Assembly (NCBI GenBank): GCA_040880585.1
Contig: JBBDID010000029.1
Span: 59,757 to 123,756 of the forward strand
DNA from: Paracrocinitomix sp040880585
GTDB lineage: Bacteria > Bacteroidota > Bacteroidia > Flavobacteriales_D > Crocinitomicaceae
DNA length: 64,000 nucleotides
Direction of reading: 5' to 3'
The notes beneath the pieces are model-generated. The model was not told where the DNA came from. It saw nothing but the letters and a program-made list of their open reading frames with translations, and searched no databases. This document shows positions 24,037 to 32,257 of the stretch, in pieces. The translations under genes and the position numbers were made by a program. Within the stretch, counting starts at the first letter, position 1. Every line of letters starts with the position of its first letter.

Positions 24037-25805
24037 TGGATCCTAGATCATATTTTGAAACAATCATTTCAGCGAATCAAATGCGTTTGAATCAGTTGAA
24101 AAGACGCGCCCTTTTACTATCCATGTTGCGCTTGATTGTTTTTCTTATCGCTGTGGCCTTGATGTATTTTTTTTGGGGAAATAGTTGGGTGATTGCACTT
24201 ACTTTTGTGGTGGGGTTCGGACTATTTTTATTCTTGGTATCCAAATACACAGATGTGCGGCAAGCACGTGATTTTCATGCTGGTCTAAAAAAAATAAATA
24301 AAGAGGAAATAAAGGTGTTAGAGGGAGATGTGTCGCATTTGAGCGGGGGAAGTGAGTACCTGGAAGCAGAGCACCATTACAATCAGGATATTGATCTTTT
24401 TGGCGAAGGGTCCATTTTTCAGATGATCAATCGAACCGGCACAAAGGCAGGAAGAGACAGACTGGCAAAAATGCTTAACTCAAATGAGATTCTTCAGGTG
24501 AAAGAAAAACAGGAAGCCATTGCCGAATTGAGTAAAAAAATAGATTGGCGACAGCATTATCAGGTAACTGCTTCTATGGTAGAGGAAGAAGTGACGGCTC
24601 AAAAAATTGTTCGTTGGCTTCAAGAGTACAAACCAAAGCTGTCAAAAGTATTTCGCATTTTGCCCGGCTTATTTTCTCTGGCTTCCCTGGCGATAATCAT
24701 ATTGTACGGATGGGGTATAATCACAGGAGTTGTACTGGGGATTTGGTTCTTTCTGGGGTTGGGTATTACGGGTTTATACCTCAAAAAAATCACTTCACTT
24801 TATAATCAAACTACTCAGCTTAAAGCCACACTTTCTCAATATGCAAAGTTAATTTGGGCAGTAGAAGAGGAAGTGTTTGAATCAGAACACTTACAGCTTG
24901 CTCAAAAAAACTTACAAACAGAAGGCATGAAAGCATCAACAATTCTCAGTAAGTTGGTGCGTGAAATTGGTAATCTGGATCAGAGAAATAACATCTTTTT
25001 TGGTTTGATAGCCAACGGTTTTTTACTGTGGGATTTACGCTACAGTTATCGCATTGAAAAATGGATGAAAACCTATGATGCTTCGGTTGAAAAATGGTTT
25101 GAGACGATTACCTTTTTTGACAGTATGAATAGCTTTGGAAATTACGCCTTTATTCGCCCTGCTTATGTTTTCCCATTGATCTCAAACAGTGATAACGAAG
25201 TGCTTTCAGCTACTCAACTGGGACATCCGAATTTATATCCCGAAAAACGGGTGGACAATCATGTCAGTATTACGAATGGTGACTTTTTTATTATCACAGG
25301 AGCCAATATGGCCGGAAAGAGTACTTTTTTAAGAACCATTGCATTAAACTTGGTGATGGCCAATTGCGGACTTCCGGTTTGTGCACAATCTTTTACCTAC
25401 AAGCCCATTAAATTGATCTCCAGTATGCGAACTTCAGACTCTTTGAAAGATGACGAATCTTACTTTTTTTCTGAACTGAAACGACTCAAATTTATCGTGG
25501 AAGAAATTCAAAAAGACCGTTATTTTATTATTCTGGATGAGATCTTAAAAGGTACTAACAGTAAAGATAAGGCAGAAGGATCAAAGAAATTTGTACAGCG
25601 ATTGGTGGCATCTAAATCAACTGGCTTAATCGCTACCCACGACCTTAGCCTGTGTAGTTTAGAAAACGACCTAGAGGAAGTAAAAAACTACTTTTTTGAA
25701 GCAGAGATCATCAACGACGAACTTTCATTTGACTACAAACTAAAAGAAGGCATCTGTAAAAACATGAACGCCTCCTTTTTGCTGAAGAAGATGGATATTG
25801 TTTAG
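24036..25805 (+). CDS. Membrane-anchored MutS-family ATPase
   Basis: 589 residues from MDPRSYFETIISANQ; the longer frame upstream lies inside the SDR gene. Two hydrophobic pairs (about residues 27-65 and 210-250) flank a middle domain. The C-terminal third is a MutS domain V: Walker A GANMAGKSTFLRT, SMRTSDSLKDDESYFFSEL, Walker B YFIILDEILKGTNSKDKAEG and the H in ATHDLSLC. It lacks the MutS mismatch-binding domain I, so a role in mismatch repair is doubtful. This family is common in Bacteroidota with unknown function. Its last 113 bp are duplicated at 27432-27544. Confidence 0.88.
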   Translation: MDPRSYFETIISANQMRLNQLKRRALLLSMLRLIVFLIAVALMYFFWGNSWVIALTFVVGFGLFLFLVSKYTDVRQARDFHAGLKKINKEEIKVLEGDVSHLSGGSEYLEAEHHYNQDIDLFGEGSIFQMINRTGTKAGRDRLAKMLNSNEILQVKEKQEAIAELSKKIDWRQHYQVTASMVEEEVTAQKIVRWLQEYKPKLSKVFRILPGLFSLASLAIIILYGWGIITGVVLGIWFFLGLGITGLYLKKITSLYNQTTQLKATLSQYAKLIWAVEEEVFESEHLQLAQKNLQTEGMKASTILSKLVREIGNLDQRNNIFFGLIANGFLLWDLRYSYRIEKWMKTYDASVEKWFETITFFDSMNSFGNYAFIRPAYVFPLISNSDNEVLSATQLGHPNLYPEKRVDNHVSITNGDFFIITGANMAGKSTFLRTIALNLVMANCGLPVCAQSFTYKPIKLISSMRTSDSLKDDESYFFSELKRLKFIVEEIQKDRYFIILDEILKGTNSKDKAEGSKKFVQRLVASKSTGLIATHDLSLCSLENDLEEVKNYFFEAEIINDELSFDYKLKEGICKNMNASFLLKKMDIV

Positions 25806-25806
25806 T
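25694..25806 (+). repeat. 113-bp direct repeat, copy 1 (3' end of the mutS-like gene)
   Basis: Identical to 27432-27544 except at three positions, all third codon positions. It contains the last 36 codons and stop of the mutS-like gene. Confidence 0.9.
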
Positions 25807-25920
25807 TTTTTATAGATTATAAGTTTGAATAAGGTAATCAAACCATCTATAACATTCATAAAATAGATGTTGGATGAATAATCATGCCGGCATCTGTTCA
25901 GTATAATTGTACTAAACTGG

Positions 25921-26670
25921 GTGGATATGCGTTATTTAATGAAGAAATTAAATTGGGAGATGATTGTGACTAAGAAATATCAGATCATATTACTTTTTTC
26001 TGTGTTCTGTTTGATCTCATGTGAAAAAGATTCATCCCATCCTCTTTATATCAAAGGGGGTGGGGTGTATGATGTTGAAGGAAATTTTTATGAAACCGTC
26101 GTGATAGGTGATCAGGAATGGATGGCGGAGAATCTTGCCTCAATGTTATACTGTAACGGTGACAGTATTCCTTTTTTGAATGGGAATGAGTATGTTAAAA
26201 TATATGAAAATAATCTTTCAAAGGTTAATACTTACGGTTTACACTATAATTATCTAGCAGTTGAAGATACAGCAGGCTTGTGCCCCTGTGGTTGGAGCGT
26301 GCCAACAGAACTGGAATATGCTAAACTGATTAACTATCTTGGGGGGTTTGTAGAAGCTATGCAGAAAATGAAATCTGTTGGAACTCTTAAAAATGGTAAT
26401 GGTCTATGGGTAGAACTTGATAAATCAAATAGGTTAAGGGGGGATAATTCAAGCGGTTTTAACGCTGTTCCGTCTGGAATTATATTTTACGATCAATTCA
26501 TGCTTAGAGATACAATTGCAACTTTTTGGGCTACATCTGATGGTTTTGAAGAAATAATTTACTATGAGATAGGAAATACTAATTATGTTGGGAAGCAAAC
26601 ATATCCTAATTCAATTTCGTATAAAGAAGTTTTTTATTATTCTGTCCGCTGCATAAAAAATTTTCCATAA
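25921..26670 (+). CDS. FISUMP-domain lipoprotein
   Basis: About 249 residues. The lipobox LISC ends a hydrophobic segment (about 22-35); ATGs at 25921, 25927, 25939 and 25960 are all possible starts. The mature part is the FISUMP (Fib_succ_major) domain: VYDVEGNFYETVVIGDQEWM, then GLHYNY, CPCGWSVPTELEYAKLINYL, GFNAVPSG, ATFWATSD and a terminal SVRCIK. Such domains are found in surface lipoproteins of Bacteroidota and Fibrobacteres; their ligand is unknown. The gene directly abuts the next (stop and start adjacent). The pair is flanked by the duplicated mutS-like end. Confidence 0.85.
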   Translation: MDMRYLMKKLNWEMIVTKKYQIILLFSVFCLISCEKDSSHPLYIKGGGVYDVEGNFYETVVIGDQEWMAENLASMLYCNGDSIPFLNGNEYVKIYENNLSKVNTYGLHYNYLAVEDTAGLCPCGWSVPTELEYAKLINYLGGFVEAMQKMKSVGTLKNGNGLWVELDKSNRLRGDNSSGFNAVPSGIIFYDQFMLRDTIATFWATSDGFEEIIYYEIGNTNYVGKQTYPNSISYKEVFYYSVRCIKNFP

Positions 26671-27423
26671 ATGATAATACGAATTGCTGTAGTACAACTG
26701 CTGCTTATGTCTTTTTACTGCTCCGCACAAAGTAATTTCAGATATCAACCCGGCATAGTAATTGGCTACGATATGCTACAGCCAAGAAGCTACAAAAGTG
26801 AGATTGAATATTTTAGTTCAACCTATTTTGCAGGAAGTGCACCCATGATTGGGATGTCAAACAAGTTGAATTATAAAAAGTGGTTTATACAACTGGAAGG
26901 AGTCATTAGCTTATCAATTCAAAAGCAAGAATTTGTCTTTAGCAACCCAATCGATCAAATTATCGATCATACAGTAACTCATCAGGTTCCTCATTGGATG
27001 GTAGGTTTTTCAGTAGGAAGAGATTTTCGGCTTAATGATGTTGATAATATGTTTCATGTTGAACTGGGCATTTCAAACACCGGTCATTTTGGTAATAATT
27101 CAAATTTGGATGTTACCGGAACTTTTACTTCAACTTATACTAATGAGGATGATCACTGGAGCGGCGAAATGAGTACTACGGAGTATGAATATGCTATAGG
27201 CTACACAAAAAATCTAGTTTATTTAGCTCCTTTTTTAAAATCCGGTTTGAGTGTTCCGTTATCCAAAAACAGAATAGAGTTTGGAATCAGTGCAAAATTG
27301 AAACGACTTGTTTATGAAAACTTTATTTACATATCAAGTGACAGTTATTCAGCGATTGCAAATAGTAGATCACGTTCTTCTTCAATTGGAATATACTTAA
27401 ATTACCAATTTGGAAAAAATTGA
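26671..27423 (+). CDS. Outer-membrane beta-barrel-like protein
   Basis: 250 residues. A signal peptide ends near CSAQ (about residue 19). The mature part has alternating amphipathic strands (YKKWFIQLEGVISLSI, HWMVGFSVGRDFRL, VYLAPFLKSGLSVPL) and ends IGIYLNYQFGKN with an aromatic near the terminus, as in outer-membrane barrels. No specific family was recognised. Its ATG follows the FISUMP stop without a gap, so the two probably form one surface complex or operon. Confidence 0.7.
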   Translation: MIIRIAVVQLLLMSFYCSAQSNFRYQPGIVIGYDMLQPRSYKSEIEYFSSTYFAGSAPMIGMSNKLNYKKWFIQLEGVISLSIQKQEFVFSNPIDQIIDHTVTHQVPHWMVGFSVGRDFRLNDVDNMFHVELGISNTGHFGNNSNLDVTGTFTSTYTNEDDHWSGEMSTTEYEYAIGYTKNLVYLAPFLKSGLSVPLSKNRIEFGISAKLKRLVYENFIYISSDSYSAIANSRSRSSSIGIYLNYQFGKN

Positions 27424-27431
27424 CGAATTGA

Positions 27432-27544
27432 TTTTGAAGCAGAGATCATCAAGGACGAACTTTCATTTGACTACAAACTAAAAGAAGGCATCTGTAAAAA
27501 TATGAACGCCTCTTTTTTGCTGAAGAAGATGGATATTGTTTAGT
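27432..27544 (+). repeat. 113-bp direct repeat, copy 2 (orphan 3' end of a mutS-like gene)
   Basis: 97 percent identical to 25694-25806. The reading frame of the last 36 codons is intact and two of the three differences are silent (the third is N to K). No upstream part of the gene is present. Confidence 0.9.
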
Positions 27545-27672
27545 AAAGAACTGCTGGTTGAATTTGAAATACATTCAATGGTTTTAGACCTTGAAGAAAC
27601 CGATATAACAAAAGGTTAATTTAACCGCAAAGAGTACGCTAAGAAGTCGCAAAGAACACAAAGAAAAAAACT

Positions 27673-27771
27673 ATGAGACTAAAGCATTATCAGGGAAAGG
27701 TATTAAAGGAACTCAAAGAATATTTGAGTGCTTTGGCTGAAAGCAAGTACATTGCCAAAGCTATATTGTAA
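27673..27771 (+). pseudogene. N-terminal fragment of a type III restriction/DEAD helicase-like gene
   Basis: A 32-codon ORF (MRLKHYQGKVLKELKEYLSA...) resembles the start of Res-subunit-like helicases and then stops. Just before it, 27625-27665 has repeated CGCAAAGA units, an intergenic motif seen widely in Bacteroidota. The assignment rests on a short stretch and is tentative. Confidence 0.35.
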
Positions 27772-27782
27772 ACAAAGCTAAA

Positions 27783-27968
27783 ATGAGAACTGCTATAACC
27801 ATATCGATATTAATTCTGATAATCACGCCAAGCTTTGCACAATTAGACCGATCTAAAGCAGGAGATACAAAAAAGTTTGAGATCAAATATGAATCAGACT
27901 TAACGGATATGTCACCTATTGACCCCAATACAACAGAAAGTGATGGAGAACTATTTCGTGCTATTTGA
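27783..27968 (+). CDS. Short secreted peptide, unknown or truncated
   Basis: 61 residues with a good signal peptide (MRTAITISILILIITPSFAQ) and an acidic tail. Too short to assign. It lies between two gene remnants, so it may itself be the start of a lost gene. Confidence 0.4.
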   Translation: MRTAITISILILIITPSFAQLDRSKAGDTKKFEIKYESDLTDMSPIDPNTTESDGELFRAI

Positions 27969-27975
27969 TAATTTT

Positions 27976-28002
27976 GTCCCAAATATTTGCTAAATTTGGG
28001 AC
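27976..28002. promoter_or_regulatory. Perfect dyad upstream of DUF6088-like remnant
   Basis: GTCCCAAAT and ATTTGGGAC, nine perfect pairs with a 9-nt gap, 12 nt before the ATG at 28015. TAATTTTG (a TAnnTTTG element) overlaps its left edge. AbiEi-type antitoxins repress at inverted repeats, which fits the following ORF. Confidence 0.5.
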
Positions 28003-28014
28003 GAAATAAAATCA

Positions 28015-28164
28015 ATGAAAAGGCCACAAGTAGAAAGTAAGATTGCAGAAGCACTAAAGACCTACCCGAAGGGAAGCGTTCTCTTTGTGGACGACTTCTT
28101 AGATTATGGCAATCCTGAAAGTGTCAAGAAAGCTTTGCTTCGCCTAAAAGAAAATTTAGCCTGA
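28015..28164 (+). pseudogene. N-terminal fragment of a DUF6088/AbiEi-like antitoxin gene
   Basis: 49 codons: MKRPQVESKIAEALKTYPKG, then VLFVDDFLDYGNPESVKKAL and a stop after RLKENLA. This matches the N-terminal winged-helix part of DUF6088 proteins (xxFxxxDFxxxGNPxxVxKALxRL), which are normally about 200 residues. The rest, and any nucleotidyltransferase toxin, are missing. A short intact protein cannot be excluded. Confidence 0.45.
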
Positions 28165-28200
28165 ACCATTACCACCAAATCATAAAAAAAACAGCACTTT

Positions 28201-28704
28201 TTACAAGGCCTCCATCACATTAGCTGTAATCTCCAGGTAAGTTTCTCTTGGATTGGTGTTGGCCGTAACAGTAACTTTTTTCGTCACTTCCTGCCCCACC
28301 TGACCATTTTTTGGTCTGAAAATAACGTCTAATTCACCAATATCTCCGGGCATGATCGGTTTTTCAGGTTTGTTAGGCACGGTACAACCGCATGAAGCCT
28401 TTGCACTTTCAATCACCAATGGAGTAGTACCGGTATTCTTAAACTTAAAGGTGTATTTGTTATCGCTGGGATAAAAGACATTTCCAAAATTGTGTTTTGT
28501 TTCAAAGTATTCAATGGAAGTGATCTCTTTATTAGAAGCATTAGATGAGGTGTTGTTATTATCTAAGGCTTCACTGTTGTCCGGATTCACGGTTTCAACC
28601 ACAGAGCTTGTTCCATCACTGTTTACGGTTACTTCTGATTCTTCATCACCATTGCATCCAGCCAAAAGTGCGACAGCCATAAAACATACCATTCCTTTTT
28701 TCAT
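28201..28704 (-). CDS. DUF1573 lipoprotein
   Basis: 167 residues. Lipoprotein signal MKKGMVCFMAVALLAGC, a Ser/Asn-rich linker, then the DUF1573 domain (about 65-165): HNFGNVFYPSDNKYTFKFKN, SCGCTVPNKPEKPIMPGD and a C-terminal Ig-like strand set. Common cell-envelope protein of Bacteroidota with unknown ligand. It lies 21 bp downstream of the S41 protease gene on the same strand, so cotranscription is likely. Confidence 0.9.
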   Translation of the reverse strand: MKKGMVCFMAVALLAGCNGDEESEVTVNSDGTSSVVETVNPDNSEALDNNNTSSNASNKEITSIEYFETKHNFGNVFYPSDNKYTFKFKNTGTTPLVIESAKASCGCTVPNKPEKPIMPGDIGELDVIFRPKNGQVGQEVTKKVTVTANTNPRETYLEITANVMEAL

Positions 28705-28725
28705 AGTCTAAATTTTACTCCAAAA

Positions 28726-30348
28726 TTAATAATCTAATCCGATTTTTTTCATGGTTTTATCCTCAATCAACTCCAGAGCTTTGATGTAGATTTCATCTTC
28801 TTGCCCATTATAAATCTCATAAAAAGTTGAAAAATCCCATAAATTGGAGGCGATTCTTGCTTTTAGTAAAGTATGCATCAGTTTTTTAGAAGTTTCATAA
28901 TCTTCTTTGGAATGGGTGATTTCCTCATCCAAAACAACTAACCAAAACTCTTTCATTACTTCTTCATCCACTTCAAAATTATCCCTGAAATCTTCAAAAG
29001 TCGGATATTTTTTCTTGAGTTCTTCCCGGTGTGTATCTACATAATCAAAAGGAAAGTTATTGAAAATTCCGCTTCTGCTGATCTCTTTATACATATCAGA
29101 CATTTCAGAAGTGTCTAAGGGAACAAAATAATCAGGCATGATTCCACCGCCACCGTAAACGGTACGTTCTAATTTCAGGGTTTTAAATTTCAGTGAATCC
29201 GGAAAATCAATACTGTCGGCATGCATCATTTCTCCGTGCAGATAGCGATTCAACTGATCTTCTTTATAGGCATCCACCCCTTCATCATAAGGTTTTTGGA
29301 TGAATCGTCCTGAAGGAGTAAAGTAACGGGCTATGGTGATGCGTGCAATGGATCCGTCTGACAAATTGTACGGACGTTGAACCAGGCCTTTACCAAATGT
29401 CCTGCGCCCAACGATTAATGCCCTGTCCCAATCCTGAAGGGCACCGGCAACAATTTCTGAAGCTGAAGCAGAGTTTTCGTTGACCAGCACAATTAACTTG
29501 CCTTTTTCAAAAGAGCCTTCTTTTTCAGAATGATAATATTTACCATAGCTGTTTTGATCATCTGCTATCAAATCTCTTCGTGGTTGTGCACGGCCTTCAG
29601 AGTAGACAATCAGCTTGTCTTTGTCTAAGAACTCATCAGCCATAAACTTCGCAACATGTAATAATCCACCACCATTACTTTGCAGATCTAAAATGAGGTT
29701 TTTCATGCCCTTTTCTTTCAACATATCTATGGCATCCATTAGCTCTTTAGGGGTGGAGCGGGCAAAACTCGTGACTTTGATATAACCGGTTTCTTCTGTG
29801 GCCATATATGAAGCTGCTACACTAAATAAGGGGATTTCATCCCGGATTATATTGAATTTGAGAATTTTTTTCTCTTTTCTGCGCTGAATACCCAACTTAA
29901 CTTCTGTTCCCTTCTCTCCTAAAAGACGTTTTCGAACACCTGCATTTTGCAAACCGGTTCCGGCTACATTTTCGCCATCTATTTCTACAATTTTATCCCC
30001 TGCCTGAACTCCTACTTTTGCACAGGGTCCCCCTTCAATGGTGTTGATTACCGTGAGGGTGTCATCCATAATTCTAAAACGAATTCCTACCCCGACAAAG
30101 CTTCCGTTTATTTGATCATTAGAGCGTTGCACCTCTTCTTTTGGAATGAGGTAAGTGTGTGGATCCAGTTCTTTCAACATAGCCACGATAGCTGCGTCTG
30201 TAATCGCTGCGCCATCAAATTCATCTACATAATATGAATCCAGATAACCGAATAATTCCGTAAATTTCAGTGTAGTTTCTTCTTCAGTATGTTGGGCTTG
30301 TACAAAATTTGTAGTCAGTGCCAGAAGAACAATTAAAAAATATCTCAT
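28726..30348 (-). CDS. S41 family C-terminal processing protease
   Basis: 540 residues. Signal peptide ending VQA, a PDZ domain (about 80-165; GVGIRFRIMDDTLTVINTIE, AGDKIVEIDGENV), then the S41 core: GYIKVTSFARSTPKELM, DLQSNGGGLL, catalytic Ser in NENSASASEIVAGAL and Lys in RRTFGKGLVQ. A C-terminal helical domain follows. It cleaves periplasmic or envelope proteins at their C-terminal ends. Length and motifs are normal for the Bacteroidota CtpA group. Confidence 0.95.
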   Translation of the reverse strand: MRYFLIVLLALTTNFVQAQHTEEETTLKFTELFGYLDSYYVDEFDGAAITDAAIVAMLKELDPHTYLIPKEEVQRSNDQINGSFVGVGIRFRIMDDTLTVINTIEGGPCAKVGVQAGDKIVEIDGENVAGTGLQNAGVRKRLLGEKGTEVKLGIQRRKEKKILKFNIIRDEIPLFSVAASYMATEETGYIKVTSFARSTPKELMDAIDMLKEKGMKNLILDLQSNGGGLLHVAKFMADEFLDKDKLIVYSEGRAQPRRDLIADDQNSYGKYYHSEKEGSFEKGKLIVLVNENSASASEIVAGALQDWDRALIVGRRTFGKGLVQRPYNLSDGSIARITIARYFTPSGRFIQKPYDEGVDAYKEDQLNRYLHGEMMHADSIDFPDSLKFKTLKLERTVYGGGGIMPDYFVPLDTSEMSDMYKEISRSGIFNNFPFDYVDTHREELKKKYPTFEDFRDNFEVDEEVMKEFWLVVLDEEITHSKEDYETSKKLMHTLLKARIASNLWDFSTFYEIYNGQEDEIYIKALELIEDKTMKKIGLDY

Positions 30349-30406
30349 TGGTGTTACTTTTGATGCTTAATGAATTATTAAAACAGTGATCATTAAAAAG
30401 CTTGTC

Positions 30407-31162
30407 ATGATACCATTTCAAAAGATTCCCATAAAATTAGGGTTAATTTCTCTTTTTTTCTTCATTAGTTTCAATAATTATGCCTCTTTTTTAGATGATC
30501 AATTGAAGTATTCACGCGTCAGGGCAGCTTACAGCGAAAAGAAACCGCTTATCCTTGAGAAATTAGCCAATATGGACATTGCGTTAAAAAATGTTAAGGT
30601 GATGATCAAGGCATATAAGTATGAACAAATGGTAAAAATATACGTGCAATCTTCCGGAGAAAAAGAATGGCGGATTTATGAAAACTTTCCATTTTGTCAA
30701 TTTAGCGGGGATTTAGGGCCAAAAAGGGCTGAGGGTGATTACCAGATCCCCGAAGGCTATTATTACATCAACCATTTCAACCCCTATTCTAATTTTCACC
30801 TGTCTTTGGGGGTGTCTTATCCCAATAAAGCAGACAAGATTAAAAGTTCAGCCAAAAAAAAAGGAGGGGCAATCTATATGCATGGCAATTGCGTCACCAT
30901 TGGTTGTATCCCTATAGAAGATGAACCGATAAAAGAGGTATACATTTTAAGTGTTTTGGCCAAAAACAACGGACAATCCAGAATTCCGATTGATATTTTT
31001 CCTTTTGAATATTCAGCCGATAAGATGGAGATAGCCGGAAAAAAATACCCGCAACATCTGGATTTCTGGAAAAATTTGTACGATATTGAATCTCAGTTTG
31101 ACAGTACCAAAATTCGTCCCAAAGTAGCAGTGAATAGCCGGGGGGATTATTACATTCCTTGA
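30407..31162 (+). CDS. L,D-transpeptidase (YkuD-like), murein-active
   Basis: 251 residues from the ATG at 30407; a GTG at 30386 is possible. An N-terminal hydrophobic signal segment is followed by the catalytic domain: GDYQIPEGYYYINHFNP, LSLGVSYPN, then HGNCVTIGCIPIED, with H and C as the catalytic pair (HGxxxxxGC). Enzymes of this group cross-link peptidoglycan or attach proteins to it. It is exported and acts in the periplasm. It is divergent from the S41 gene. Confidence 0.88.
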   Translation: MIPFQKIPIKLGLISLFFFISFNNYASFLDDQLKYSRVRAAYSEKKPLILEKLANMDIALKNVKVMIKAYKYEQMVKIYVQSSGEKEWRIYENFPFCQFSGDLGPKRAEGDYQIPEGYYYINHFNPYSNFHLSLGVSYPNKADKIKSSAKKKGGAIYMHGNCVTIGCIPIEDEPIKEVYILSVLAKNNGQSRIPIDIFPFEYSADKMEIAGKKYPQHLDFWKNLYDIESQFDSTKIRPKVAVNSRGDYYIP

Positions 31163-31261
31163 ACTGAATAATTAACGAAAGTCGGCAGATAATAATTCAG
31201 TCGCAATGAAAAGGTGATTTATTTCAAATCTCCATTAATTTTGGATAGTATTGAAGTGAAT

Positions 31262-32257
31262 ATGCGTTTTTCTTTATCCGTTTTGATCGTTTTTTTGTTG
31301 TTGAATTCCTGTGAGCAGGAGCCAGGTATAGAACGTGGTTTTTATCATTGGAATTCCCGATTTTCACTCACCGATTCACAACTTAACTTTTTAGAAGAGA
31401 TAAATGCTGAAGTCTTGTACGTCCATTATTTTGATGTCATAATGGGAGAGCAAGAACCACTGCCAATCGCAGAGGTGAAAATGGATACCGAAACTAATTT
31501 GTCCATTGTGCCGGTGGTGTATATTACTACAGCTGTTTTCTCTGCTTTAGACAGTACTGAAATTCCCGACTTTGCACAAAAAGTGTATCAAAAAATCACC
31601 GATATTCACGGTTCCAGGGCATTGAGTGAAATACAGATGGACTGTGACTGGACCCCATCCGTTCAAGATAAATACTTCTATTTTTTGGAGCAATTCAAAT
31701 CAATTATGCCTGATAAGACCAAGCTGTCTGCAACTGTGCGTTTGTACCAATATAAATACCCGGATATTGCAGGCGTTCCCCCGGTTGACCGTGGTTTGTT
31801 GATGTATTACAACATGGGAAGTTTAACTGACTACCATGAACCGAATTCCATACTGAATAACAAATTGGGCGAGCAATATCTTGTTGAAAAAGAATACCCC
31901 TTACCCTTGGATATCGCTTTACCCAATTTTAGCTGGGCGCTTTTGTTTCGACAGGGAGAATTTCAACAGATTTGTCCGCAGTTTTCTGAAAATGAATTAA
32001 AAAATAGTCCTCTTTTTGTGTCAGATCAAGCTGATCATTATATTTTTACGAAAGATACCGTGATGTATGAAACTTATTTTCGTTTTGGAGATGAGTTGAG
32101 ATACGAAAGTTGCTCGGAACAAGAATTGCTGAAAGCGGCAGAGATGATCGAAGAAAAAATCGCTCATCAAAATGCCAGAATTTTAATTTATCATTTACAA
32201 GAAAAAACCATCAACGATTATGAAAAACTGGATGCTGTCTATCGCGTTTTTGAGTAG
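31262..32257 (+). CDS. Lipoprotein of the TIM-barrel-like hypothetical family
   Basis: 331 residues from MRFSLSVLIVFLLLNSC (lipobox NSC); upstream codons were rejected. The pattern (GFYHWNSRF, LYVHYFDV, IQMDCDWTPSVQDKYFYFLE, LSATVRLYQYKYPD, DRGLLMYYNMG, LDIALPNFSWALLF) suggests a barrel with acidic residues at strand ends, like glycoside hydrolase relatives. No catalytic claim is made. The 3' end overlaps the next gene by 38 nt in another frame, so the two are tightly coupled. Confidence 0.75.
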   Translation: MRFSLSVLIVFLLLNSCEQEPGIERGFYHWNSRFSLTDSQLNFLEEINAEVLYVHYFDVIMGEQEPLPIAEVKMDTETNLSIVPVVYITTAVFSALDSTEIPDFAQKVYQKITDIHGSRALSEIQMDCDWTPSVQDKYFYFLEQFKSIMPDKTKLSATVRLYQYKYPDIAGVPPVDRGLLMYYNMGSLTDYHEPNSILNNKLGEQYLVEKEYPLPLDIALPNFSWALLFRQGEFQQICPQFSENELKNSPLFVSDQADHYIFTKDTVMYETYFRFGDELRYESCSEQELLKAAEMIEEKIAHQNARILIYHLQEKTINDYEKLDAVYRVFE

